This document shows positions 1-8,120 of a stretch of 64,000 nucleotides of DNA, one piece after another. Position 1 is the first letter of the stretch; each line of letters begins with the position of its first letter. A program made the position numbers and the translations under genes. The notes under the pieces were generated by a model. The model saw nothing but the letters and a program-made list of their open reading frames with translations, did no database searches and was not told where the DNA came from. Source of the DNA: Herbaspirillum sp. WKF16 (GTDB lineage: Bacteria; Pseudomonadota; Gammaproteobacteria; Burkholderiales; Burkholderiaceae_D); the NCBI RefSeq assembly GCF_028993615.1, contig NZ_CP118632.1:3100001-3164000 (forward strand), given 5' to 3'.

Positions 1-1
1 C

Positions 2-1525
2 AAGGTGGCGCTGGCGCGCATCCGCACGGTCCAGCTGCAGCACCTGCTGCCGGGCAACGAGGACAAGGTGGAGGACAACGAGAAACTGATCGCCACCCAG
101 CTGCGCGTATTCAACGCCGCCATGGACAAGTACGCGCCGCTGACCGACACCCCGGCCGAGAAGACCAACTTCGCCGCCATCAAGGCCGACCTTGCCGCCT
201 TCACCGCGCTGCATCAGAAGATCGCCGCCGGCGTGCGCGGGCAGAAGACCGACGAGGCGCGCGAGGTGTTGATCAAGGAAGTCACGCCGGTCTACCTGCG
301 CCTGTTCGACACGCTCGACAAGGTGGTCGCGCTCAACGTCGAAGCCGCCGACGCCACCGACCGCGACGCCCAGGTGAACTACGAGACCGCGCGCACCATG
401 ATCATCGCCATACTGGCCTGCTGCATCGCGCTGGGGCTGCTGCTGGCGACCTGGGTCGCTCGCATCGTCTCGCGGCCGCTGCAGGACGCCATGCATGTCG
501 CCGAGCGCGTGGCCGAAGGCGACCTGACGGTGGACATCAAACCCGCCGGCCGCGATGAGACCGGACGCCTGATGCATTCGCTCAAGGCCATGAACGACAG
601 CCTGCTGCGCATCGTCAGCCAGGTGCGCCAGGGCACCGACACCATCAGCACCGCCTCGCGCGAGATCGCCTCCGGCAACCTGGACCTGTCTTCCCGCACC
701 GAGCAACAAGCCAGCTCGCTGGAAGAAACCGCCTCGGCCATGGAAGAGCTCACCTCCACCGTCAAGCAGAACGCCGACAACGCGCGCCAGGCCAACCAGC
801 TGGCCAACTCGGCCTCCGACGTCGCGGTCCAGGGCGGCAGCGTGGTCGGACAGGTGGTCGACACCATGGGCGCCATCAACGCATCCTCGCGCAAGATCGT
901 CGACATCATCAGCGTGATCGACGGCATCGCCTTCCAGACCAACATCCTGGCGCTCAATGCGGCGGTGGAAGCCGCGCGCGCCGGCGAGCAGGGCCGCGGC
1001 TTCGCGGTGGTCGCCTCCGAGGTGCGTTCGCTGGCGCAGCGCTCGGCCTCGGCCGCCAAGGAAATCAAGTCGCTCATCGACGACTCGGTCGCCAAGGTCG
1101 ACACCGGCAGCAAGCTGGTGGAGCAAGCCGGCCAGACCATGACCGAGGTGGTTTCCAGCGTGCGCCGCGTGACCGACATCGTGGGCGAGATCACCGCCGC
1201 CAGTTCCGAACAGAGCGACGGCATCGAGCAGGTCAATACGGCGATCGCGCAGATGGACGAAGTGACACAACAGAATGCGGCGCTGGTGGAAGAAGCGGCG
1301 GCCGCAGCCGGGTCGCTGCAAGACCAGGCCGAGAAATTGGCCGGTCTGGTCAGCGTCTTCAAGCTGGACCGCAGCCACGCGGCCGTCGCCGGCGCGGATG
1401 CAGCGCCGGCGCCGAGAGCGCCGGCCAGGCCGGCGGCCAAACCCGCTGCCGTCGCCAAGCCTGCGGCGCAGGCCATCCGGCACGCCCCCCGCCAAGGCGC
1501 CGGCGCTGCCGCCGAAAAAGAATGA
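2..1525 (+). CDS. Methyl-accepting chemotaxis protein, 5' end outside window, C-terminus probably frameshifted
   Basis: Inner-membrane chemoreceptor that would signal to CheA/CheW. The reading frame is open to the left edge, so the N-terminus and first membrane helix are missing. Counting from the GTG at base 5: a ligand-binding helical remnant (1-130), membrane helix (about 131-153), HAMP (155-207) and signalling coiled coil (208-455) with the hairpin tip near residues 316-350 ([17 protein letters not shown]). A Pro/Ala linker follows. The frame stops after AAAEKE, but the +1 frame just past a run of six C (near 1486-1491) continues to base 1574 and ends SWEQF, like the C-terminal pentapeptide that tethers CheR/CheB. 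The intact protein therefore probably ended there. Part of its signalling domain is identical in DNA to the MCP gene at 29465-31084. Confidence 0.93.
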   Translation, partial: KVALARIRTVQLQHLLPGNEDKVEDNEKLIATQLRVFNAAMDKYAPLTDTPAEKTNFAAIKADLAAFTALHQKIAAGVRGQKTDEAREVLIKEVTPVYLRLFDTLDKVVALNVEAADATDRDAQVNYETARTMIIAILACCIALGLLLATWVARIVSRPLQDAMHVAERVAEGDLTVDIKPAGRDETGRLMHSLKAMNDSLLRIVSQVRQGTDTISTASREIASGNLDLSSRTEQQASSLEETASAMEELTSTVKQNADNARQANQLANSASDVAVQGGSVVGQVVDTMGAINASSRKIVDIISVIDGIAFQTNILALNAAVEAARAGEQGRGFAVVASEVRSLAQRSASAAKEIKSLIDDSVAKVDTGSKLVEQAGQTMTEVVSSVRRVTDIVGEITAASSEQSDGIEQVNTAIAQMDEVTQQNAALVEEAAAAAGSLQDQAEKLAGLVSVFKLDRSHAAVAGADAAPAPRAPARPAAKPAAVAKPAAQAIRHAPRQGAGAAAEKE

Positions 1526-1800
1526 ACCGAAATCCGCGCCGACCGACGACGGCGGTTCGTGGGAGCAATTCTGAGATTTTCCGCCTCTGCGCTTCCAGCC
1601 ATGTTCATGCGCCGGCTCAAGTGCGCGGCGCCGCTTGCCGTTAATCAATACAATAGCCCGATGCGGGCGCGGCGCGAAAGGTCGGCACTTGCAGCGCGCT
1701 TTGCGGTCAATGCCTGCAAGGACTACGGTGATATCGACAGCATGGGCAAAAACACAACTTCCGATCGCAGCAGCCGCGCCCCGCGGGCAAGGAGACCAAC

Positions 1801-2082
1801 ATGAAACGCGACAAGGCCCTGATGGGCGAAATCCTCAAGCAGCTCGCCTCCTTCGGCACCATCTACGGCGACGTCGAAAAGATCCAGACCGCCCTGCCCG
1901 GACACGTGGCGCCGGAGATCATCCTGCATCACCTGCGCCTGCTGCACGACCGCGGCCTGGCGGCGGTGGACATGCATAATTTCTGGCGCGTCACCGACCA
2001 GGGGTATGATGCGCTGGAACGCGGCGACAGCTTCGCCGGGCAAGGCATGCCGCCATCGGACAACCGCGGCATCGACAACTAG
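1801..2082 (+). CDS. Small winged-helix-like protein, DUF2513-like
   Basis: Function unknown, 93 residues. The N-terminus MKRDKALMGEIL resembles the start of DUF2513 proteins, and the body (HHLRLLHDRGL, then WRVTDQGYDALE) has the helix-helix-beta pattern of a winged helix with an end-of-wing T.xG motif. No signal peptide or membrane segment. The start is supported by AAGGAG eleven bases upstream of the ATG. It lies 12 bp before the PIN-domain gene and in the same direction, so the two are probably cotranscribed. It could be a small DNA-binding partner of the PIN protein, but this is inference only; the DUF2513 match is from memory of the family's N-terminus. Confidence 0.72.
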   Translation: MKRDKALMGEILKQLASFGTIYGDVEKIQTALPGHVAPEIILHHLRLLHDRGLAAVDMHNFWRVTDQGYDALERGDSFAGQGMPPSDNRGIDN

Positions 2083-2094
2083 ATCCCTGATTCA

Positions 2095-2634
2095 ATGAGC
2101 ATTCCAGCAACATCCGCTTCCGCCGCTTCTGCCGCCGCCCCCTCCGCCCAGCCCCTGCTCCAGTCCGCGCCCGTCGCCGGCGAACGCCAGCGGCTGGTGC
2201 TCGACACCAACGTGTGCCTCGATCTCTTCGTGTTCCGCGATCCGCGCTGGGCGGCGCTGCTGCAGGCGCTGGAAGACGGCAGCGTCGACGCCTACACGCG
2301 CGAGGATTGCCGCAATGAATGGCTGGTGGTGCTGGACTATCCCCACCTGCCGCTGACCGACGGCGACAAGCCGGCCGTGCGCGCCGAATTCGATCGCCTG
2401 CTGCGCTGCCTGCCGGTGGCCGAGGTCAACAGCTTCGGCCTGCCGCTGTGCACCGACCGCGACGACCAGAAATTCCTGGAGCTGGCCCTGCAATGCCGCG
2501 CCCATGTGCTGGTCAGCAAGGACAAGGCCGTGCTCAAGCTGGGCAAGCGCACGCGGCGCGCGCGCATGTTCGCCATCGTCCAGCCGCAGCACTGGCGCGC
2601 CGATGCGTTTCTCAGTCGCGACGAGCTGGCCTGA
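2095..2634 (+). CDS. PIN-domain protein (putative ribonuclease)
   Basis: Probable Mg-dependent endoribonuclease of the PIN fold. After an Ala/Ser-rich, probably disordered stretch (residues 1-30) the PIN domain runs from about 33 to 165. The acidic residues expected for metal binding are visible: D37 in LVLDTN, E75 in CRNEW, D121-D124 in CTDRDDQKF, and D143 in LVSKDK. This type is often labelled 'putative toxin-antitoxin system toxin component', but no classical antitoxin is recognisable; the gene before it encodes a winged-helix-like protein 12 bp upstream. No clear ribosome binding site precedes the ATG and the low-complexity N-terminus leaves the exact start uncertain. Confidence 0.82.
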   Translation: MSIPATSASAASAAAPSAQPLLQSAPVAGERQRLVLDTNVCLDLFVFRDPRWAALLQALEDGSVDAYTREDCRNEWLVVLDYPHLPLTDGDKPAVRAEFDRLLRCLPVAEVNSFGLPLCTDRDDQKFLELALQCRAHVLVSKDKAVLKLGKRTRRARMFAIVQPQHWRADAFLSRDELA

Positions 2635-2647
2635 CGCAGCGCAAAAA

Positions 2648-2669
2648 TAGCCGGCGCAGAATCCGGCTA
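2648..2669. other. Inverted repeat between PIN gene and aminotransferase gene
   Basis: Seven-base arms TAGCCGG and CCGGCTA separated by eight bases, directly after the PIN gene. On the minus strand it is followed by a T-rich tract (complement of GCAAAAA); on the plus strand it is not. It may be a weak terminator or transcript 3'-end stabiliser. Confidence 0.35.
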
Positions 2670-2710
2670 AAATATCGGCCTTGCGAAAACATCAGGATCA
2701 GGCCGCAGCA

Positions 2711-3868
2711 ATGAGCGCTTCCAACATCGTCACCAAACTGCCCAAGGTCGGCACCACCATCTTCACCGTCATGTCCGCGCTCGCCAGCGAAAAGGGCGCG
2801 GTCAACCTTGGCCAGGGCTTCCCCGATTTCAACTGCGACCCGTCGCTGGTGCAAGCCGTCACCAACGCCATGCAGGACGGCCTGAACCAATATCCGCCGA
2901 TGGCCGGCGTGCAGGTCCTGCGCGAGGCCATCGCCGACAAGGTCGAGAAGCTCTACGGCCACCGCTACGATGCCGCCAGCGAAATCACCGTCACCGCCGG
3001 CGCCACCCAGGGCATCCTGACCTCGGTGCTGTGCGCGGTGCATGCCGGCGAGGAAGTGATCGTCATCGAACCGGTGTACGACTGCTATGTGCCGGCCATC
3101 GAGCTGGCCGGCGGCATCCCGGTGTTCGTGCAGATGGATGTGGACGAGCGCGGCTACAGCATTCCCTGGGACAAGGTGAAGGCGGCCGTCACGCCCAAGA
3201 CCCGCATGATCATGGTCAACACCCCGCACAACCCCACCGGCAGCGTGATGAAGGCGGCCGACGTGGCGGCGCTGGCCGACATCGTGCGCGGCACCGACAT
3301 CCTGATCCTGTCCGACGAAGTCTACGAACACATGGTCTACGACGGCGCCCCGCACGAGTCGCTGGCGCGCCATCCCGAACTGGCCGCGCGCACCTTCATC
3401 AACTCCAGCTTCGGCAAGACCTACCACGTCACCGGCTGGAAGGTCGGCTTCGTCGCCGCGCCCGCCGCGATGACCGCCGAATTCCGCAAGGTGCACCAGT
3501 TCAACGTCTTCACCGTCAACACCCCGGTGCAATACGGCCTGGCCGCCTACATGAAGGATCCGTCGCCCTATCTCGAGCTGCCGGCCTTCTACCAGAAGAA
3601 GCGCGACCTGTTCCGCGACGGCCTGGCCGCCACCCGCTTCGAGTTGCTGCCCTCCGAGGGCACCTACTTCCAGTGCGTGAAATACGGCGCCATCTCGGCG
3701 CTCTCCGAGGCCGAGTTCTGCAAGTGGCTGACCACCGAGATCGGCGTGGCCGCGATCCCGGTCTCGGCCTTCTACAACACGCCGCGGGAGTCGGGCATCG
3801 TGCGCTTCTGCTTCGCCAAGAAGGACGAGACGCTGCGCCTGGCGCTGGACCGCCTGGCCAAGCTCTGA
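2711..3868 (+). CDS. PLP-dependent aminotransferase, methionine aminotransferase (YbdL-like)
   Basis: Class I/II aminotransferase transferring the amino group of methionine or aromatic amino acids to a 2-oxo acid, cytoplasmic, 385 residues. The family motifs are in order: NLGQGFPDF near the N-terminus, TAGATQGI, NTPHNPTGSVM, LSDEVYEHMVYDG, and SSFGKTYHVTGWKVGF holding the PLP lysine K236; the C-terminus has VRFCFAKKDETL. These fit the YbdL/kynurenine-aminotransferase-like branch. I chose the ATG that gives MSASNIVTKLPKVGTTIF because the alignment of this branch begins there, although the frame is open 30 bp further upstream. A strong hairpin terminator follows the stop. Substrate assignment is by family. 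Confidence 0.9.
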   Translation: MSASNIVTKLPKVGTTIFTVMSALASEKGAVNLGQGFPDFNCDPSLVQAVTNAMQDGLNQYPPMAGVQVLREAIADKVEKLYGHRYDAASEITVTAGATQGILTSVLCAVHAGEEVIVIEPVYDCYVPAIELAGGIPVFVQMDVDERGYSIPWDKVKAAVTPKTRMIMVNTPHNPTGSVMKAADVAALADIVRGTDILILSDEVYEHMVYDGAPHESLARHPELAARTFINSSFGKTYHVTGWKVGFVAAPAAMTAEFRKVHQFNVFTVNTPVQYGLAAYMKDPSPYLELPAFYQKKRDLFRDGLAATRFELLPSEGTYFQCVKYGAISALSEAEFCKWLTTEIGVAAIPVSAFYNTPRESGIVRFCFAKKDETLRLALDRLAKL

Positions 3869-3891
3869 GCGCGGCCATCGGCACACCCGGC

Positions 3892-3915
3892 AAAGGCGTC
3901 TTCGGACGCCTTTTT
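3892..3915 (+). terminator. Rho-independent terminator after the aminotransferase gene
   Basis: Stem GGCGTC / GACGCC with a stable TTCG tetraloop, an AAA run before and a TTTTT run after. It sits 24 bp past the aminotransferase stop and separates that gene from the crotonase-fold gene. Confidence 0.85.
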
Positions 3916-3983
3916 CCATTGCGCTTTGCTATCATCACCCCGCCCGACCGATCCGGGGCGCCACCCAACAAGAACCGCAGACC

Positions 3984-4685
3984 ATGACCGCAGAACTGAA
4001 GGCAGCACGCCACGACGCCACCCTGGCCATCACCCTCTCCAACCCCGGCCGCGGCAATGCGCTCGATGCCGCCATGCTGGTGGCGGCCATCGAGACGCTG
4101 TCGACGGTGGAGCGTGACGAATCGGTGCGCGCGGTGGTGCTGTGCGGCGCCGATGGCCAGTTCAGCCTCGGCCTGGACTGGCCCAAGGATGCCGCGCAGC
4201 GGCTGGCGGCGCTGGAGAGCCTGCACAGCCTGATCGACATGCTGCGCAATTTCCCCAAGCCGGTGATCGCCGCGGTCGACGGCGCGGCGACCGACGCCGG
4301 CCTGGCGCTGGCCCTGGCCTGCGACCTGTTGGTGGCGACGCGCCAGGCGCAGTTCGGCATCTCGGCCGCGCAGCGCGGCATATGGGCCAACGGCGGCGCC
4401 GGCTGGCTGCTGGCGCAAGCGTTGCCGCCCGCGCTGCTGGCTGAACTGCATTTCGACGCCACGCCGCTGGGCGCGCCGCGCCTGCACGCGGCCGGCGCCG
4501 TCAATCGGCTGGCCGCCGACGGCCGGGCGCTGGAAGAAGCAATGGATTGGGCCGAGCGCATGACGGCGCAAGTCCCGGCGCCGGCGGTCGAGCGGTTGAA
4601 GGAGATGCTGCATGAGGCGCGCAGCGTGTCGCTGGGCGAACACTTCAACGGCGAGAAGCGCCGGCTGGCCGGGCAGCGCGGCTGA
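3984..4685 (+). CDS. Crotonase-fold (enoyl-CoA hydratase/isomerase family) protein lacking catalytic Glu residues
   Basis: Crotonase superfamily, 233 residues, a little short for the family (about 255-265). The fold is recognisable from SNPGRGNALDAAML, the first oxyanion-hole segment LCGADGQFSLGLDW, and the second segment DGAATDAGLALALACD, with AQFGIS..RG next. The two glutamates that catalyse hydration in classical enoyl-CoA hydratases (in GGCELA and in PEILLG) align here to A108 and A128. It is therefore unlikely to be a standard hydratase; it may have another acyl-CoA activity or be inactive. It stands between two terminator or gap regions and is probably transcribed alone. Confidence 0.85.
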   Translation: MTAELKAARHDATLAITLSNPGRGNALDAAMLVAAIETLSTVERDESVRAVVLCGADGQFSLGLDWPKDAAQRLAALESLHSLIDMLRNFPKPVIAAVDGAATDAGLALALACDLLVATRQAQFGISAAQRGIWANGGAGWLLAQALPPALLAELHFDATPLGAPRLHAAGAVNRLAADGRALEEAMDWAERMTAQVPAPAVERLKEMLHEARSVSLGEHFNGEKRRLAGQRG

Positions 4686-4804
4686 AGCGCCATCCACCGC
4701 GCGCCGCAGCCGGGCGCGCGCCTGCAGCCGCCGCGCCCTTCCGCTACACTAGCCGGCGAAAGATACGGCGCCTCTGCCCGACCAATTCCCACTCAAGGAC
4801 AACC

Positions 4805-5497
4805 ATGATCGACGTCTACAGCTGGGCCACGCCCAATGGCCACAAGGTTCACATCATGCTGGAAGAATGCGGCCTGCCCTATGCCGCCCACGCCATCGAT
4901 ATCGGCGCCGGCGACCAGTTCACGCCGCAGTTCCTGAAGATCTCCCCGAACAACAAGATCCCCGCCATCGTCGATCCGGATGGTCCGGACGGCGAACCGA
5001 TCTCGCTGTTCGAGTCCGGCGCCATCCTGATCTACCTGGCGGGCAAGACCGGCCGCCTGCTCGGCAACACCGACCGCGAAAAGTATGAAGTGCTGCAATG
5101 GGTGATGTTCCAGATGGGCGGCCTGGGACCGATGCTGGGCCAGGCCCACCATTTCCGCATCTACGCGCCGCAGCAGATCGAGTACGCGGTCAACCGCTAC
5201 AGCAACGAGGCCAAGCGCCTCTACCAGGTGATGGACAAGCAGCTGGCCCAGCACGCCTACCTGGCCGGCGAGGAATACACCATCGCCGACATCGCCAGCT
5301 TCCCATGGACGCGCTCGCACAAGAACCAGGGCATCGACCTGGCCGACTATCCCAACGTGCAGCGCTGGTTCGACGCCATCAGCGCGCGCCCGGCGGTGCA
5401 GCGCGGCGTGGCGGTGCTGGCCGACAAGCGCAAGCCGCTCACCGACGAGAAGGCTAAGGACCTCTTGTTCGGCAGCGGCCAGTACCAGAAACGCTGA
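4805..5497 (+). CDS. Glutathione S-transferase, YfcG-type disulfide-bond oxidoreductase
   Basis: Nu-class glutathione transferase expected to act as a glutathione-dependent disulfide reductase, 230 residues. The N-terminal thioredoxin-like domain (1-85) has the YfcG signature TPNGHKV with T9 and N11 for glutathione thiol contact, cis-Pro in NNKIPAIVD and ES in SLFESGAIL. The helical domain (95-210) has LQWVMFQMGGLGPMLGQAHHF and the N-capping motif TIADIA. It agrees with E. coli YfcG along its length as I remember that sequence. It converges on the GGDEF gene, with only 31 bp between stops, and appears monocistronic. Confidence 0.9.
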   Translation: MIDVYSWATPNGHKVHIMLEECGLPYAAHAIDIGAGDQFTPQFLKISPNNKIPAIVDPDGPDGEPISLFESGAILIYLAGKTGRLLGNTDREKYEVLQWVMFQMGGLGPMLGQAHHFRIYAPQQIEYAVNRYSNEAKRLYQVMDKQLAQHAYLAGEEYTIADIASFPWTRSHKNQGIDLADYPNVQRWFDAISARPAVQRGVAVLADKRKPLTDEKAKDLLFGSGQYQKR

Positions 5498-5528
5498 TCA
5501 AAAACAGGACGGCCGATGCCGGCCGGCA

Positions 5529-7373
5529 TCAGTACGAGACGGGCGCCACCACGCAACGGTCGCGCCCGTTTTCCTTAGCCCGGTAGAGCGCATCGTCGCT
5601 CTCGCGCAGCACCGTCTCCTGGCTCGGCGAACCGGCGTGCATGATGGCGATGCCGACCGACAGCGTCACCGCGATCAAGCGGCCGTCCAGCGCCAGCGGT
5701 TGCGCGGCGAAGCTGCGCTGCAGCCGCTGGACGAAGCCGACCGCCACCTCGGCGTCGGCATCGGCCAGGATCACGGCGAACTCCTCGCCGCCGAAGCGGC
5801 CGACGGTATCGCTCTTGCGCAGCTGGGCCTTGAGCACGTCGGCGAAATTCTTCAGCACCAGGTCGCCGATGGCGTGCCCGTAGGTGTCGTTGACGCTCTT
5901 GAAGTGGTCGAGGTCGCACATCAGCACCGCCGCGCGGCCGTTGGCGTTGCGCTGCAGGCGTCCGTGCTCCTCCTCCATCCGCTTCATGAAGTAGCGGCGG
6001 TTGGGCAGGTGGGTGAGGAAGTCGGTGAGCGCAAACTCCTGCAGCTCAAGTTCGATCGCCTTGCTCTCGCTGACGTCGCTGACGAAGCCGTGCCACAGCA
6101 CCGTGCCGTCGCCCAGCCGGCGCGGGCGCGCGTGACCGCGCAGCCAGCGCATGGCCAGGCCCGGCGGCGTCACCCGGTATTCCAGGCGCCAGTGCGCGGC
6201 GCCGTCGACGATGGACTGGCGCGAGGCCAGGTACAGCGGCAGGTCGTCCGGATGCATGATGGTGTCGATCAGCGCGGCGTCGGCCAGCAGTTGCTCGGGC
6301 GACAGGCCGTAGGTCTCGCGCGCGCCTTCGCTGACATAAGTGAAATAGCCCTCCTCGCCCGGCGGCACCCGGTACTGGAAGGCCATGCCGGGAATCTCGC
6401 TGGTGAGGTCGGCCAGCAGCTGGCTGCTCTTGCGCAGCTTGTCGGTCAGCAGCTTGACCTCGGTGATGTCGGTGGTGGTGCCGATCATACGCAGCGCATT
6501 GCCCTCGGCGTCGCGCGCCACTACCTTGCCGCGGCTGCTGACCCATTTGTAGCCGCCGTCGCGGCACAGGATGCGGTGCTCGACGACGTAGGTGTCGGAC
6601 TTGGCCTGGAAATGCCGGCGCATGCTCTCCTGCACATAGGGCAGGTCCTCGGGATGCACGCGCTTGTAGGCATCCTCGATGTGGTTCGACAGCTCCCAGT
6701 CCTCGTAGCCGAGAATCGCCTTCCAACCGCGCGAATAATAGATCTCGCCGGTCACCGCGTTGCGGTCCCAGATGCCGGTGCCGCTGCCTTCGATGGCCAG
6801 CGCCATGCGCTCGTCCGACGGACCGCAGCTTTCGATGGGCGGGCGCACATGGCTGGGCGCCTGCGAACGTTCAATCGACAGCATCGCCATCGACACCGCG
6901 GCGCCGACCGCCTGGCGGTAGCCGAGATCGGCATAATCGACATGAAGCGTCTTATCGGCCGGCGCGGCGGCGTCCGCGCCGCATACCACCAGGATCCCGG
7001 CCACCTCGCCGGCAAACGAGCGCAGCGGCAGCATCTCCGCCACTTCCGCGCCGTGCGCGGCCGCCACCTGCTGGAACAACGCCCAGAACTGCGGCGTGTC
7101 GGGCCGCTCGACTTCCAGCGTTTCGATCTGCTGCACATGCGGCGGCGCCATGCACGGCGCCGAACCCACGCGCATGCGGCGGGCAGCCGGGTCGAACAGG
7201 AAGATGGCGAGCGAGCGCGCCGGATAGGCTTGTGAAAATCCGCCGGCGATGCGGTCGAGCAGATGGTCGAGCGGCGCTCCGCGGGCGATGTAGGACAGGG
7301 TCGTATTGTTGAATGCGAGCGCCTTCCGGTGGAAGTCGGCATCGGCTTGGCGTGCTTGGTGGTCGAACGTCAT
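5529..7373 (-). CDS. Diguanylate cyclase with GAF and two PAS domains
   Basis: Cytoplasmic sensor predicted to make cyclic di-GMP from two GTP, 614 residues, no membrane segment. Order: GAF-like (about 20-175), PAS (about 190-310, ending MIGTTTDITE), PAS (about 320-440, ending HGFVSDVSE), GGDEF (445-612). The active-site loop is RFGGEEFAVIL and an RxxD inhibitory site (RKSD) lies five residues before it, so the enzyme should be active and product-inhibited. There is no EAL domain. Its 5' region contains a perfect 15-base palindrome. It follows the Wsp/MaoC genes on the same strand after a 264-bp gap, so it is probably a separate unit, but with WspR it concentrates c-di-GMP synthesis here. Confidence 0.92.
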   Translation of the reverse strand: MTFDHQARQADADFHRKALAFNNTTLSYIARGAPLDHLLDRIAGGFSQAYPARSLAIFLFDPAARRMRVGSAPCMAPPHVQQIETLEVERPDTPQFWALFQQVAAAHGAEVAEMLPLRSFAGEVAGILVVCGADAAAPADKTLHVDYADLGYRQAVGAAVSMAMLSIERSQAPSHVRPPIESCGPSDERMALAIEGSGTGIWDRNAVTGEIYYSRGWKAILGYEDWELSNHIEDAYKRVHPEDLPYVQESMRRHFQAKSDTYVVEHRILCRDGGYKWVSSRGKVVARDAEGNALRMIGTTTDITEVKLLTDKLRKSSQLLADLTSEIPGMAFQYRVPPGEEGYFTYVSEGARETYGLSPEQLLADAALIDTIMHPDDLPLYLASRQSIVDGAAHWRLEYRVTPPGLAMRWLRGHARPRRLGDGTVLWHGFVSDVSESKAIELELQEFALTDFLTHLPNRRYFMKRMEEEHGRLQRNANGRAAVLMCDLDHFKSVNDTYGHAIGDLVLKNFADVLKAQLRKSDTVGRFGGEEFAVILADADAEVAVGFVQRLQRSFAAQPLALDGRLIAVTLSVGIAIMHAGSPSQETVLRESDDALYRAKENGRDRCVVAPVSY

Positions 7374-7581
7374 GAGCGGTCATCGGCAGATCCGCGGCGG
7401 CGACTGCGGCCGGCCGCGCCAGCGCCCGCTGCGGCGCCATCCCCATGGCCTCGCTAACGGGCGTCCCCGCGTGCGCTGTGCGCTACGCGCCGGCACTGCC
7501 TTGGTGCAGCGCCGGATGCGATCACCTTAGCATCATCGCCGCATGCCCTGAAGGGAAATCATGCCGGATCGACAAGGGCGA

Positions 7582-7596
7582 TGTTGTATGACAACA
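7582..7596. promoter_or_regulatory. Palindrome, candidate GntR-type operator upstream of the GGDEF gene
   Basis: TGTTGT-ATG-ACAACA, six-base arms around a three-base centre, in the 264-bp gap upstream of the GAF-PAS-PAS-GGDEF gene. The core TTGTATGACAA resembles operators of FadR-subfamily GntR regulators (GT...AC spacing). The rest of the gap shows nothing else I can name. Confidence 0.4.
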
Positions 7597-7637
7597 AATG
7601 ACGTGATGATCGGAGAGGATGTAACAGGGTCGTCAGC

Positions 7638-8093
7638 TCAATAGCGCCGCACCAGGAATTGCGCCACGCAAACCGGCTTCTCCAGCCCTTCGCACTCGAC
7701 CGTGATTTCCCAGACCAACTGCGCGCCGCCGGGAATGTCGTCCACCGAGGCCAGCACGATGATGCCGCGCACCCGCCGCCCCACCGGCAACGGCGCCGGG
7801 AAGCGCACGCGGTCCAGGCCGTAGTTCAGCAGCATCTTCACGTCGGCGCCCAGGCTGATGGCGCCGCCCAGGATCCGGGGCAACAGCGCCAGCGTCAGGA
7901 AGCCATGCGCCACCGTGCCGCCCACGGGCAACTCGCGCGCCGCCCGTTCGACGTCCACGTGTATCCACTGGTGGTCGCCGGTGGCGTCGGCGAAGCGGTT
8001 CACCTGGTCCTGCGTGATCTCGATCCACTCGCCGACCGCCACTTCCTGGCCCGCCAGCGATTTCAGTTCTTCCAGCGAAGCGATGTCGCGCAT
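7638..8093 (-). CDS. MaoC-like hot-dog dehydratase
   Basis: 151-residue MaoC/(R)-specific enoyl-CoA hydratase family protein. It has the hydratase-2 segment ITQDQVNRFADATGDHQWIHVDVERA, where the Asp and His of the GDxxxIH pattern (D40, H45) are the catalytic pair, followed by GGTVAHGFLTLALLP. Expected reaction is reversible hydration of trans-2-enoyl-CoA to (R)-3-hydroxyacyl-CoA, for example feeding polyhydroxyalkanoate, but the true substrate is unknown. An AAGGA site precedes the ATG. It begins 27 bp after wspR on the same strand, so it may be read through from the wsp operon without having a known role in it. Confidence 0.85.
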   Translation of the reverse strand: MRDIASLEELKSLAGQEVAVGEWIEITQDQVNRFADATGDHQWIHVDVERAARELPVGGTVAHGFLTLALLPRILGGAISLGADVKMLLNYGLDRVRFPAPLPVGRRVRGIIVLASVDDIPGGAQLVWEITVECEGLEKPVCVAQFLVRRY

Positions 8094-8120
8094 CCTGTTT
8101 TCCTTGCGTTGCGTTCGGCC

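Noticed and set aside
5515..5530. Palindrome GATGCCGGCCGGCATC between convergent genes as a terminator
   Set aside because: No T run on either strand and it overlaps the stop of the GGDEF gene; may be chance in GC-rich DNA.
5637..7235. Long open frame opposite the GGDEF gene
   Set aside because: The opposite strand carries complete GAF, PAS and GGDEF domains; this one has no recognisable domain.
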